This document shows, piece after piece, positions 27,548 to 36,412 of a DNA stretch of 64,000 nt. A model generated the notes under the pieces. That model was not told where the DNA came from. It saw only the letters and a list, made by a program, of their open reading frames with translations, and did no database searches. Source of the stretch: Collimonas sp. OK242 (GTDB lineage Bacteria > Pseudomonadota > Gammaproteobacteria > Burkholderiales > Burkholderiaceae_D); assembly GCF_900107095.1 (NCBI RefSeq), contig NZ_FNOR01000012.1, positions 122,233 to 186,232 on the forward strand, in the 5' to 3' direction. Every line of letters starts with the position of its first letter. Positions within the stretch are counted from its first letter, which is position 1. Position numbers and translations under genes: made by a program.

Positions 27548-28738
27548 ATGGCCCACGTACCCCAGATCAAGATTGCCGCCACCTACATGCGTGGCGGCAC
27601 CAGCAAAGGCGTGTTCTTCCGCCTGCAAGACTTACCCGAAGCAGCGCAGCTGCCCGGCGCTGCACGTGATGCGTTGCTGCTGCGTGTCATCGGCAGCCCG
27701 GACCCTTACGGCAAGCAGATTGATGGCATGGGCGGGGCGACTTCGAGCACCAGCAAGACGGTGATCCTGTCCAAGAGCGGCAAGCCCGGTCACGATGTCG
27801 ATTACCTGTTCGGTCAGGTCGCCATCGATAAAGCATTTGTCGACTGGAGCGGCAACTGCGGCAATCTGTCCGCTGCGGTTGGTTCATTCGCTATCGCCAG
27901 CGGCCTGGTTGATGCCAGCCGCATTCCGCAGAACGGCATGGCGACTGTACGCATCTGGCAGGCGAATATCGGCAAGACCATCATCGCACATGTACCCGTC
28001 ACCAATGGCGCGGTGCAGGAAACCGGCGACTTCGAGCTCGACGGCGTCACATTCCCGGCGGCGGAGGTGCAACTTGAATTCATGGCGCCGGCAGCCGACG
28101 GGGAGGGCGAGGGCGGATCCATGTTCCCCACCGGGAACCTGGTTGACGAGCTCGAGGTTCCGGGAGTCGGCACGCTCAAGGTCACCATGATCAATGCCGG
28201 TATCCCGACCATCTTCGTGAACGCGGAAGCGATCGGCTATACCGGCACCGAGTTGCAGGACGCCATCAACGGCGATGTCGAGGCATTGGCCAAATTTGAA
28301 GCCATTCGCGCGCATGGCGCGCTGCGCATGGGCCTCATCAAGCAGCTCGATGAAGCAGCCAAGCGCCAGCACACACCAAAAGTGGCGTTCGTCGCCAAGC
28401 CAGCCAGCTACGTTTCCTCCAGCGGCAAGCAGGTCGCCGCTGGCGATATCGACTTGCTGGTGCGCGCGCTGTCCATGGGCAAGCTGCATCACGCCATGAT
28501 GGGTACGGCGGCGGTTGCGATTGGCGCCGCCGCCGCGATCCCCGGCACGCTGGTGAACCTTGCCGCCGGCGGCGGTGTGAAAAACGCCGTGCGCTTCGGG
28601 CATCCTTCAGGCACCTTGCGGGTGGGTGCGGAAGCCAGCCAGGCCAACGGCGAATGGAGCGTGAGCAAAGCCATCATGAGCCGCAGCGCCCGGGTGCTGA
28701 TGGAGGGATGGGTACGCGTGCCTGGCGACGCGTTCTGA
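27548..28738 (+). CDS. prpF: 2-methylaconitate cis-trans isomerase PrpF
   Basis: This 396-aa protein of the DUF453/PrpF family, with a diaminopimelate-epimerase-like fold, converts the AcnD product to the 2-methyl-cis-aconitate isomer that aconitase can hydrate. Family blocks seen include YMRGGTSKGVFF near the N-terminus, GNCGNLSAAVGSFAI, and the C-terminal FGHPSGTLRVGAEA. It is the last gene of the prp operon. A 736-bp non-coding region separates it from aceA. Confidence 0.95.
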   Translation: MAHVPQIKIAATYMRGGTSKGVFFRLQDLPEAAQLPGAARDALLLRVIGSPDPYGKQIDGMGGATSSTSKTVILSKSGKPGHDVDYLFGQVAIDKAFVDWSGNCGNLSAAVGSFAIASGLVDASRIPQNGMATVRIWQANIGKTIIAHVPVTNGAVQETGDFELDGVTFPAAEVQLEFMAPAADGEGEGGSMFPTGNLVDELEVPGVGTLKVTMINAGIPTIFVNAEAIGYTGTELQDAINGDVEALAKFEAIRAHGALRMGLIKQLDEAAKRQHTPKVAFVAKPASYVSSSGKQVAAGDIDLLVRALSMGKLHHAMMGTAAVAIGAAAAIPGTLVNLAAGGGVKNAVRFGHPSGTLRVGAEASQANGEWSVSKAIMSRSARVLMEGWVRVPGDAF

Positions 28739-29314
28739 GTGACTACGCCGGTCCGGCAGCGCGTTGCTGCGCTGCCGGCGTGTATGAATCCGTGACTGGC
28801 AGCTTTGCTGGAATACCGGGACCATCGTGCATGAAATTGCCATCCTTGGCGGCGATGTGTCGAAATTTGCATTTCCGTTGCTCTTGCAAGTTTTAACGCG
28901 AAGATGCGTTGCTGAATAAATCAAAATCGTAAATCAAGATCGGCGTATCCCCGGCGCCCCAATCCGGGTAAGCCTTCCTATACACCTGCGAGCAGCAGGT
29001 CACGCCTTGGTATAAAACTACTTTTTTCTCCAAAATCGCCAGTTCCGGCGATGCAATTGAACTATCCAAATCATTGCACCGGATTCATAGCCCGCTTCAG
29101 CTGCTCCGGACGAGGGCGCCGCTCCACTCGTCAAACGGCAAGTTCGATGTCGCTGGCGCGGCCACGTTTTCCACGATACGAAAAATTGGCTCCACATTGT
29201 GGGATGCGAGTGCGAAGCGAATCAGGAAATCGGATTCGTTTTTTTGAAAATTAATTTCACATAGCAAAAAACAATATATAAGTAATTGAAAATAAACGTA
29301 TTAATTTTAGTCAT
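28739..29314. other. Non-coding region after prpF
   Basis: No credible gene was found. A perfect 10-bp stem CCGGCAGCGC (28753-28762)/GCGCTGCCGG (28769-28778) with a 6-nt loop follows prpF by 14 bases. It has no T run, so it may stabilise the mRNA end rather than terminate. From about 29240 the sequence becomes markedly AT-rich, marking the aceA promoter region. Short ORFs here lack ribosome sites and family features. Confidence 0.5.
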
Positions 29315-29332
29315 ATGTCTTATATAAGACAT
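29315..29332. promoter_or_regulatory. 18-bp perfect palindrome upstream of aceA
   Basis: ATGTCTTATATAAGACAT is a perfect palindrome 143 bp before the aceA start. It lies just upstream of a possible -10 (TATTAT, 29355-29360). Its size and TCTTATATAAGA core look like an operator for a dimeric regulator of the GntR type. The regulator is not in the window and its identity is unknown. Confidence 0.6.
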
Positions 29333-29474
29333 GGTCGATATCTAAAAAAACGGCTATTATTGTCCCATGCAGTTTTCTTCGATTTCACCACCCTGGTTTT
29401 CGTACGAGGGTGAACAGATGCACCGACACACAATACGTTTTTTTTAACCTTGCTTTATTATCTAGGATATACAC

Positions 29475-31055
29475 ATGTCACAATATCAAGACGACATCAA
29501 AGCCATTGCCGGCCTGAAAGACAAAGAAGGTAGTGCCTGGAACGCGATTAATCCAGAGTCCGCCGCACGCATGCGCGCCCAGAACAGATTCAAAACCGGT
29601 CTGGATATCGCCAAGTACACAGCCAAGATCATGCGCGATGACATGGCAAACTACGACGCTGATTCGTCCAAATACACCCAGTCTTTGGGTTGCTGGCACG
29701 GTTTTATCGGTCAACAGAAGATGATTTCCATTAAGAAGCACTTCAATAACACCGACCGTCGCTATCTGTACCTGTCTGGCTGGATGGTTGCTGCGCTGCG
29801 CTCTGAATTCGGGCCGTTGCCTGACCAGTCCATGCACGAGAAGACTGCCGTAGCCGACCTGATCAGAGAGCTGTACACGTTCTTGCGTCAAGCCGATGCA
29901 CGTGAGCTGGGCGGTTTATTCCGCCAATTAGACGCTGCTCAAGGCGCTGCCAAGCAAGCGATCCAGGACAAAATTGATAGCCACGTCACCCACGTTGTGC
30001 CCATCATTGCCGATATCGATGCCGGTTTCGGCAATGCTGAAGCGACCTACCTGATGGCTAAGCAGATGATTGAAGCGGGTGCATGCTGTATCCAGATAGA
30101 AAACCAGGTTTCCGATGAAAAGCAGTGCGGCCATCAAGACGGTAAAGTAACTGTTCCTCACGAAGACTTCCTGGCGAAGATCCGTGCGGTACGTTACGCG
30201 TTCCTGGAACTGGGTGTGGACGACGGCGTGATCGTGGCGCGTACCGACTCATTGGGTGCAGGCTTAACCAAGCAGATCGCGGTAACTCGCGAGCCGGGCG
30301 ATTTGGGCGATCAATACAACTCCTTCCTGGACGTTGAAGAAGTTTCTACTGAATCCATGAACAACGGCGACGTTGTCATCAAGCGCGACGGCAAGCTTCT
30401 CCGCCCTAAGCGTTTGCCTAGCAATTTGTTCCAGTTCCGCGCCGGCACCGGCGAAGAGCGTTGCGTATTGGATTGCATCACATCTCTGCATAACGGCGCC
30501 GACTTGCTTTGGATCGAAACCGAGAAGCCGCACATCGCTCAGATCGGCGGCATGGTCAATGCGATTCGTAAAGTTATTCCAAATGCCAAGCTGGTGTACA
30601 ACAACAGCCCATCATTCAACTGGACACTGAACTTCCGTCAGCAAATTTTCGACATCATGAAAAGCGAAGGCAAAGACGTTTCCGCTTATGATCGCGCTGC
30701 ACTGATGAGCGTTGAATACGACGCAACTGAATTGGCAATTGCTGCAGATGAAAAAATCCGCACCTTCCAAGCTGATTCAGCGCGTGAAGCCGGTATTTTC
30801 CATCACCTGATTACTCTGCCGACTTATCACACTGCCGCGCTGTCTACTGACAACCTGGCAAAAGAATATTTCGGTGACCAGGGCATGCTGGGTTATGTTG
30901 CCGGCGTTCAGCGCAAGGAAATCCGCCAGGGTATCGCTTGTGTCAAGCATCAGAATATGGCCGGTTCAGACATCGGCGATGATCACAAAGATTACTTCAG
31001 CGGCGAAGCTGCCCTGAAAGCATCTGGTAAAGACAACACGATGAACCAGTTCTGA
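29475..31055 (+). CDS. aceA: Isocitrate lyase
   Basis: This 526-aa isocitrate lyase cleaves isocitrate to glyoxylate and succinate, the first step of the glyoxylate shunt used on acetate and fatty acids. The catalytic cysteine motif is present as DEKQCGHQDGKV near residue 218, with the metal-binding VPIIADIDAGFGNAEATY before it. At 526 aa it belongs to the longer isocitrate lyase class rather than the about 430-aa E. coli type. It is monocistronic with a long AT-rich leader and its own terminator. Confidence 0.96.
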   Translation: MSQYQDDIKAIAGLKDKEGSAWNAINPESAARMRAQNRFKTGLDIAKYTAKIMRDDMANYDADSSKYTQSLGCWHGFIGQQKMISIKKHFNNTDRRYLYLSGWMVAALRSEFGPLPDQSMHEKTAVADLIRELYTFLRQADARELGGLFRQLDAAQGAAKQAIQDKIDSHVTHVVPIIADIDAGFGNAEATYLMAKQMIEAGACCIQIENQVSDEKQCGHQDGKVTVPHEDFLAKIRAVRYAFLELGVDDGVIVARTDSLGAGLTKQIAVTREPGDLGDQYNSFLDVEEVSTESMNNGDVVIKRDGKLLRPKRLPSNLFQFRAGTGEERCVLDCITSLHNGADLLWIETEKPHIAQIGGMVNAIRKVIPNAKLVYNNSPSFNWTLNFRQQIFDIMKSEGKDVSAYDRAALMSVEYDATELAIAADEKIRTFQADSAREAGIFHHLITLPTYHTAALSTDNLAKEYFGDQGMLGYVAGVQRKEIRQGIACVKHQNMAGSDIGDDHKDYFSGEAALKASGKDNTMNQF

Positions 31056-31077
31056 CAACTGGATCCAGTGTGAAAAA

Positions 31078-31100
31078 AGCTCGCTGCGGCGAGCTTTTTT
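31078..31100 (+). terminator. Intrinsic terminator after aceA
   Basis: The stem AGCTCGC (31078-31084)/GCGAGCT (31089-31095) has a TGCG loop and an A tract before it. It ends in a T run to 31100. Confidence 0.92.
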
Positions 31101-31166
31101 GGTTAAATTAACGCCTCGCAATCCATGCTTCCTTAGACGGCAAGGACAACAAAAAGCTGGCAGAGC

Positions 31167-31691
31167 TTAGGTGAGGGGTAGTGCGACGGCCAGCGCGAGC
31201 AGCTTGGCCACCGTGTTGATATTGCGCGCAGTAGCGGCGCCGGTTGACGGCGGCAGCTTCAGTTTTGATTTGCCCATGCCTTCGGGATAGTGAATATAGA
31301 TTTCTTTCTTCCCCGGCTGGACTTGCTCGTTGCCAGGGATGCGCAGCAATTCAAGCCAGCCTTTGGGCAGGTTGCCGCTGCAAAAAACCACCGCGACTTT
31401 CGAGGGCTCCGCCGCAGGGAAGGGATTGGCTTTCAGTATGGCGCCCAACTCCGCGGCAGTGCGCAGCAAGACATCGACCGGCTTACCCATCTTTTTGTCC
31501 AACGCTTGTTCCAACGCCTGCTGCACGACATCTTCGCCAAGCGGACTGTCGAAGATCACGTTGCCGCTCTGGATATAAGTGCGGACATGGTTGAAGCCCA
31601 ATCCGCTGCATAAGGCAGCAAGTTCTTTCATTGGCAATATGCCGGTCCCGCCGACATTGATTGCGCGCAAAAGGGCCACGTAAACTGTCAT
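31167..31691 (-). CDS. DUF1697 family protein
   Basis: This 174-aa protein has the signature N-terminus VYVALLRAINVGGTGILPMKELAALCSGLGF and YIQSGNVIFDS of the DUF1697 family. It has no signal peptide or membrane segment, so it is cytoplasmic. No biochemical function is established for the family. It starts 3 bases downstream of the PPOX-like gene stop on the same strand, so the two are cotranscribed. Confidence 0.88.
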   Translation of the reverse strand: MTVYVALLRAINVGGTGILPMKELAALCSGLGFNHVRTYIQSGNVIFDSPLGEDVVQQALEQALDKKMGKPVDVLLRTAAELGAILKANPFPAAEPSKVAVVFCSGNLPKGWLELLRIPGNEQVQPGKKEIYIHYPEGMGKSKLKLPPSTGAATARNINTVAKLLALAVALPLT

Positions 31692-31694
31692 GGT

Positions 31695-32300
31695 TTAATA
31701 GAGGGTCGCTTTCACGCGTTCCGGCAAGTCACGGTCGTAAGCGTCGCCGTCAAAACCGCCGCTGCTCAGGCGCTTCAGGATAGCGCCGGGGCTTGGAAAG
31801 CTGGCGCGTTCAATTTGCCGGGCCGGGTCCCACAGTTTTGAGCGCACCACTGCCTTTGAGCAGTGGAAGTAAGTCGCTTCTACCTTGACGATGATGACTG
31901 TGCGCGGCAGCTTGCCATCCACCGCGAATCGTTCGAGCAGCGCGGGCTCTGCGGAAATTTCGGCGCGGCCGTTGACGCGCAAGGTTTCGCCGACGCCGGG
32001 TACGATGAAAAGCAGCGCGATGCGCGGATCGGCAATGATGTTGCGCAGGGTATCGATACGGTTGTTGCCAGGACGGTCTGGAATCGCCAACGTGCGTTCA
32101 TCCAGAATCTGGACGAAACCCGGGGCGTCTCCTTTGGGCGAGCAATCCATGCCTTCCGGGCCGCTGGAAGCGAACACCACAAATGGCGAGGCTTTGACAA
32201 AGGCCTGGTAGTCTTCGTTCAGGTAATCTATTTCTTTCCACAATGAGCGCTCATGCGGTTTTCCATAAATTTCTTCCAGCTGCTCGATGGTGGTAAGCAT
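31695..32300 (-). CDS. Pyridoxamine 5'-phosphate oxidase-like flavin protein
   Basis: This 201-aa split-barrel protein resembles the MSMEG_1061/DR2398 subgroup of the PNPOx-like superfamily. Visible features are the central barrel strand FVVFASSGPEGMDCSPKGDAPGFVQILDERTLAIPDR, with the RPGNNRIDTLRNIIADPRIALLFIVPG block that binds FMN phosphate. Such proteins bind FMN or F420 and reduce varied small molecules; the substrate is not known. It lies just upstream of DUF1697 in an apparent two-gene operon. Confidence 0.85.
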   Translation of the reverse strand: MLTTIEQLEEIYGKPHERSLWKEIDYLNEDYQAFVKASPFVVFASSGPEGMDCSPKGDAPGFVQILDERTLAIPDRPGNNRIDTLRNIIADPRIALLFIVPGVGETLRVNGRAEISAEPALLERFAVDGKLPRTVIIVKVEATYFHCSKAVVRSKLWDPARQIERASFPSPGAILKRLSSGGFDGDAYDRDLPERVKATLY

Positions 32301-32334
32301 ATTGTTGAGGTCGATATGACGTTTTCAGTAAGAA

Positions 32335-32769
32335 CTAGGTTTTGAATTTATTCTTGAGAGCGTCAAGTTTCGAGCTTGATGGCGCCTGCCCATTGTCGTC
32401 GCCTATCTCCGGGTCATCTTCTTCGGCAAATTCGTCAGCCAGGTTTTTCCAGCCTTTGCTTGCCGCAAAGGCATTGAATTCTTCAGGTGCTTCCAGCACG
32501 ATCAGTTTGTCGTCCTGCAAACCGAGATCGCCGTGGCCGAAGTCCGGGCCGACATAACCGATCTTGCGCAACTGGCCCAGGACCTGGGCGATCAGTATTT
32601 TGTCTTCATACAGACGGTCTTTGCCGATCGCCGAGGCGAAGTCGATATAGACGTCGATGATTCCATAGCCTTCGTCGAAAATGCGAATGGCTTTTATGTT
32701 ATGACTACGGCCGGTTGCGTCGGTAACGCTGAATGGCCCGCTGAGTTGGATGTCGGTTTCGCTGTTCAT
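32335..32769 (-). CDS. Conserved hypothetical protein, acidic
   Basis: This is a 144-aa cytoplasmic protein of unknown function. It starts as an antiparallel-looking domain (QLSGPFSVTDATGRSHNIKAIRIFDEGYGIIDVYIDF) and ends in an acidic, low-complexity stretch (DEFAEEDDPEIGDDNG) before a basic end (KLDALKNKFKT). I recognise no family. The start at 32769 (MNSETDIQ) is preferred because the upstream extension is arginine-rich and unlike a protein domain. It is followed on the same strand by the PPOX-like gene 34 bases on. Confidence 0.65.
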   Translation of the reverse strand: MNSETDIQLSGPFSVTDATGRSHNIKAIRIFDEGYGIIDVYIDFASAIGKDRLYEDKILIAQVLGQLRKIGYVGPDFGHGDLGLQDDKLIVLEAPEEFNAFAASKGWKNLADEFAEEDDPEIGDDNGQAPSSSKLDALKNKFKT

Positions 32770-32887
32770 CCCGGCAGGATACACCAAATGATCGAGTCGA
32801 TCCCGACGAACGCCGGCAGTGCCGGCCTGCATTAAAAGGTGGCCAGGCAATTTGCACGGCAAAGCCGCGCAAGTTGCCGTGGCGGCG

Positions 32888-34618
32888 CTATAAGGTTGGC
32901 AAGGTCAAGGTTGATTGTCGGCTCGGATTGAATTCAAAGCGCACGCCAAACCGTTCGCCGGGATTCACCGGAGAGGCATACAGGCTGTCTGCGGTATCCA
33001 GCACGACGCCAATATGATGGCCGGCCGGCACATCATATGCCGTGGCCGAGAATTCAATCGGGAAATCGACAGTCTGGCCCGGCGTCGCCCAATGCAGGGT
33101 AGTCGCGCCGTGGGTAATCAAGACGCCGATGCCGATGGCGTCCACGTCATACAGATAGGCGACGACTTGCGCACGTGCCTGCGAAGGCGTGACGCGTAAA
33201 TTCAATTTCGGAATGCCCCTGATTTTTTGCGCGGCGGCGAGCGCCGGCGCCTCATAGCGTACGCCGGCGGCAAGGCTGACTGTCAGCAGAGAGTTGATCA
33301 CCGGCACATTGAGAGTTTCGCCCAGGGTGGACAGGATAGGAATCAGGCCGCTGCTGGCAGTGGTGTCGAACAGATTCTGGATCAGGTCGGAGTCGGTGCT
33401 CTGATTGGGCGCTCTAGAAATGCTTCCTTTGTCGCCTTTGCCGCAGAAGCAACTGAGATCGAAGCGGATCGCGCCACGCGGAGCCAGGTAATAAGTCTGG
33501 TTGCTCAACTCGGGCGCAGGCCAGGTCGAAAACGATTCGCGGCGGTCGCTGAATTTGATTTGCATGGTGACCTTGGGCTCGGTATCGACGCCGTTTTGCT
33601 CTCCCTTCAGCCAGCGGTTAAACCAGCGATGCGCCTGGTCGTAGGGATAATTGGGAGCGCCCAGCAGAGCGCCGGGCAATTCCGCGGAGGCATGGATGCC
33701 CGCGTTAAGCAGCATCTTCTTAGGACCGCTGAGGGCGGCAAACATCGCCAGCGAAGAATTCGGCGTGAACATGTCGTCCTGGAAGTTCTTGCTGATGAAC
33801 ACCGGCGCATTGCGTTTGTTGATGGCTGCCACATAGGTGGATGGCGAGCGCGGTTTGGCCCAGGTAGTGATGTCCGCAATTCTGGCCGCGCTGGTGCTGG
33901 GATCAAGCAGGGCTTGTATGTTTTGATTCACTTCTGGCGCGGGCCTGCCGGTGACGCTGCCGGCCAGGCCGAGGACAGTGGCCCAGGTCTGGTTGGGCGA
34001 GCCGGCCGTGTAAAGCTGGTCCGCCAGGGTGGCCCAGCCAGACAGGGCGGCCGCGGTCTTGAAGCGTGGATCTTGCCCGAGTGCGATCAGCGACAGGCCG
34101 GCGCCGTAGGAAATGCCGCTGGCGGCGACGTTGTTGATGTCGATAGGCGCATTGGCTTGCAGCCAGTCGAGCACCGATGAGACATCGCGCGCATCTTCCG
34201 GCGCGGCGACGTCGACCTGCCCTTCGGAAAGATAGAAGCCGCGCGCGGTATAGCTTGCCACGACATAGCCGTCTTGCGCCAGTTTCTGCTGCTGGCCGAT
34301 ATATTCGACACGGCCGGGTGCGGCCCAGCTGGCGATCATCACGATGGCGGGGAATTTCTGATCGCTGCTGCTGCGCTTGGGCAGGAACAGGTTGGCCGCC
34401 AATTTGGTGCCGTCGAAACTGGCGATGGTCATGGCGGGGATCCAGCAGGTTCCGTCTATCGGCGAGACAATCCCCGGGGACTGCATGGGCGTGGTGTAGC
34501 TTGCCGCTTCCGCCGAACTGGCGTTGCGGCACAACTCGGCATTGGCGGCAGAGGAGGCCAGGCTCAAGCCCAGCGTCAAGACAATTCCAGATAGGATGGA
34601 CAGAGACGAAATGCGCAT
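32888..34618 (-). CDS. Secreted CocE/NonD-type alpha/beta hydrolase
   Basis: This 576-aa hydrolase of the X-Pro dipeptidyl-peptidase/CocE (S15-like) family carries a cleavable signal peptide (residues 1-27, ending ASSAANA), so it is periplasmic or secreted. The nucleophile elbow ASGISYGAGLS puts the catalytic Ser at 170. A candidate Asp lies in ISKNFQDDMFTP and a His in NAGIHAS. The C-terminal half has the jelly-roll domain seen in S15 enzymes, with YLYDVDAIG. Strong AAGGAG before the ATG. It could act on esters or peptides; substrate unknown. It is divergent from an epoxide-hydrolase-like gene. Confidence 0.85.
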   Translation of the reverse strand: MRISSLSILSGIVLTLGLSLASSAANAELCRNASSAEAASYTTPMQSPGIVSPIDGTCWIPAMTIASFDGTKLAANLFLPKRSSSDQKFPAIVMIASWAAPGRVEYIGQQQKLAQDGYVVASYTARGFYLSEGQVDVAAPEDARDVSSVLDWLQANAPIDINNVAASGISYGAGLSLIALGQDPRFKTAAALSGWATLADQLYTAGSPNQTWATVLGLAGSVTGRPAPEVNQNIQALLDPSTSAARIADITTWAKPRSPSTYVAAINKRNAPVFISKNFQDDMFTPNSSLAMFAALSGPKKMLLNAGIHASAELPGALLGAPNYPYDQAHRWFNRWLKGEQNGVDTEPKVTMQIKFSDRRESFSTWPAPELSNQTYYLAPRGAIRFDLSCFCGKGDKGSISRAPNQSTDSDLIQNLFDTTASSGLIPILSTLGETLNVPVINSLLTVSLAAGVRYEAPALAAAQKIRGIPKLNLRVTPSQARAQVVAYLYDVDAIGIGVLITHGATTLHWATPGQTVDFPIEFSATAYDVPAGHHIGVVLDTADSLYASPVNPGERFGVRFEFNPSRQSTLTLPTL

Positions 34619-34880
34619 GCGACGTTCTCCTTTATTTATGTTTGATTATTCTGTGTCACAGTAAGGCGGGGGCCGGGTTTTGCGGCAAGGAATTGCTGGA
34701 TGACGATTGCTGCGGTATTAAAACTGCATACATCGGAAAGCTGAATAAAAATGAACGATCGTTCTTTTATTTCTTTTTATTAACCCACGCATCGCATTGC
34801 AGCATCAATAAAAAAATTAGAAGATAGCGACTAACTATCGATGCGTACTGTTCACAGTGAAAACAAATCGGAGCAAGGCC

Positions 34881-35768
34881 ATGTTAAAGCGAGTCGATGC
34901 CGGCGTTCTGAATGTTGCCTACAACGAGAGCGGGAGCGGCGCTGCCACCGGCCTTACGGTCTTGCTGTTGCACGGTTTTCCATACGATATCCATGCCTAC
35001 GATGATGTGACGGCGGTGCTGGCCGCAGCAGGTTGCCGCGTCATCACGCCCTATTTGCGCGGCTTCGGGCCGACGCGATTCCTGTCTGCCGATACGCCGC
35101 GTTCCGGCCAGCAGGCGGCGCTCGCCCACGACTTGCTGGCATTGATGGATGCTTTGGCGATCCCGGATGCGGTGCTGGCGGGTTATGACTGGGGCGGCCG
35201 CGCAGCGTGCATCGTGGCTGCCCTGTGGCCGGCGCGCGCACGCGGCCTGGTGTCCCTGGATGGTTACAACATCCAGGATATTGCCGCATCGGTAAATCCG
35301 CAAACGCCGGAAAACGAATTGCGCTACTGGTATCAATACTATTTCCACGGCGAGCGTGGCCGGGCCGGACTGCAACAGGATCGCTACGCGTTTTGCAAAT
35401 TGCTGTGGCGACTATGGTCGCCCAACTGGCATTTCGATGAGGCGACATACCGGCGCAGCGCCGTCTCTTTCGATAACCCCGATTTCGTTGACGTCGTCAT
35501 CCATTCCTATCGCCATCGTTTCGGGTTGGCGCCTGGCGATCCGGCGCTTGAGGCAACGGAGTTGCTGCTGGCCGCGCAACCGCCGATCAGCGTACCAACC
35601 GTGGTGCTGGACGGCGCCGGCGATGGCGTCAGTTTGAAAGGCGGTTCCGAACAGCACGAGAAATTTTTTACCGGGCCGTATCAGCGCCGGGTGATCCCGG
35701 TTGCGGGGCATAATCTGCCGCAGGAGGCGGCGCAAGATTTCGCCGCCGCAATCCTGGATGTGGCGTAA
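34881..35768 (+). CDS. Alpha/beta hydrolase, epoxide hydrolase/haloalkane dehalogenase-like
   Basis: This 295-aa alpha/beta hydrolase has HGFPYDIHAYDDV for the oxyanion loop and AGYDWGGRAA at the nucleophile elbow. The nucleophile is Asp instead of Ser, which is the mark of epoxide hydrolases, haloalkane dehalogenases and fluoroacetate dehalogenases. The catalytic His is in VAGHNLPQEA. The start at 34881 has GGAG 7 bases upstream and is preferred over a GTG at 34857. It is a single gene divergent from the CocE-type hydrolase; substrate unknown. Confidence 0.82.
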   Translation: MLKRVDAGVLNVAYNESGSGAATGLTVLLLHGFPYDIHAYDDVTAVLAAAGCRVITPYLRGFGPTRFLSADTPRSGQQAALAHDLLALMDALAIPDAVLAGYDWGGRAACIVAALWPARARGLVSLDGYNIQDIAASVNPQTPENELRYWYQYYFHGERGRAGLQQDRYAFCKLLWRLWSPNWHFDEATYRRSAVSFDNPDFVDVVIHSYRHRFGLAPGDPALEATELLLAAQPPISVPTVVLDGAGDGVSLKGGSEQHEKFFTGPYQRRVIPVAGHNLPQEAAQDFAAAILDVA

Positions 35769-35782
35769 GGAGGCAGAGGGTA

Positions 35783-36277
35783 TTACAGGCGAGCAGCCTC
35801 TATTTTTCCAAGCAGCCACTGCAAGCCTGCCAGGTGCTGCTGGTCATGGCTGCACAGATAGTGCACCAGGCCGCGTAGCGTTACGGGGCCATAACCTTCA
35901 AATTCGGCGCAGCGCTTGAACTGCTCTTGATGCAGGCTCGACAGCAGTTCAACTGTCTCGGCCCGCGCTGCGCGAAATGCCGCGAAGACCGCGCCAGGAT
36001 CGGCGGCGGCGTAAGCGCGCTCGCCGGCAAGGGCGTCGCTATCGATCGAAACCAGCAGCGGATTGACTTCAGCTAGCGTTCGTCGGAAGCGCAGTTGATA
36101 GCCGTCGATCTCGATATCGCGTACGTGGCAAATCTGTTCGATGGCGGTGAACGGTTCACTCGGCACGCCTTCCCAGGAAGCTGGCGTCCAGTGTCGAAAT
36201 TCGCTAGGAATGGCGGCAAAGTGCGCTTCCAGCTGCAGCGGGAAAGCGGCGAGGGCGTCGATCGTAATTGGGTGCAT
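35783..36277 (-). CDS. DinB-like four-helix protein
   Basis: This 164-aa protein resembles the DinB/YfiT-like putative metalloenzyme superfamily, small four-helix bundles that bind a divalent metal through three histidines. The likely His triad is in EQICHVRDIEIDGY and in LCSHDQQHLAGLQWLLGKI. The frame extends to a TTG at 36316, but the ATG at 36277 (MHPITIDALAAF) is the more natural start. It converges with the hydrolase 14 bases away. Biochemical role unknown. Confidence 0.75.
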   Translation of the reverse strand: MHPITIDALAAFPLQLEAHFAAIPSEFRHWTPASWEGVPSEPFTAIEQICHVRDIEIDGYQLRFRRTLAEVNPLLVSIDSDALAGERAYAAADPGAVFAAFRAARAETVELLSSLHQEQFKRCAEFEGYGPVTLRGLVHYLCSHDQQHLAGLQWLLGKIEAARL

Positions 36278-36412
36278 TCTTGGCGCGCCGGGAGACGAGG
36301 ATTTTTGGAAAGCCAATTATATGGCAACGCCAAAAATGCGTCGCGGCACTGCTGAAGTCAGCCCCGCTATTGCGTGGCTAACGTAGCCGATATCGCGCTG
36401 TCCAGATGCCCA

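Noticed and set aside
28905..28923. GCGTTGCTGAATAAATC resembling an insertion-sequence end
   Set aside because: There is only one copy, with no inverted partner and no transposase remnant nearby, so it cannot be called.
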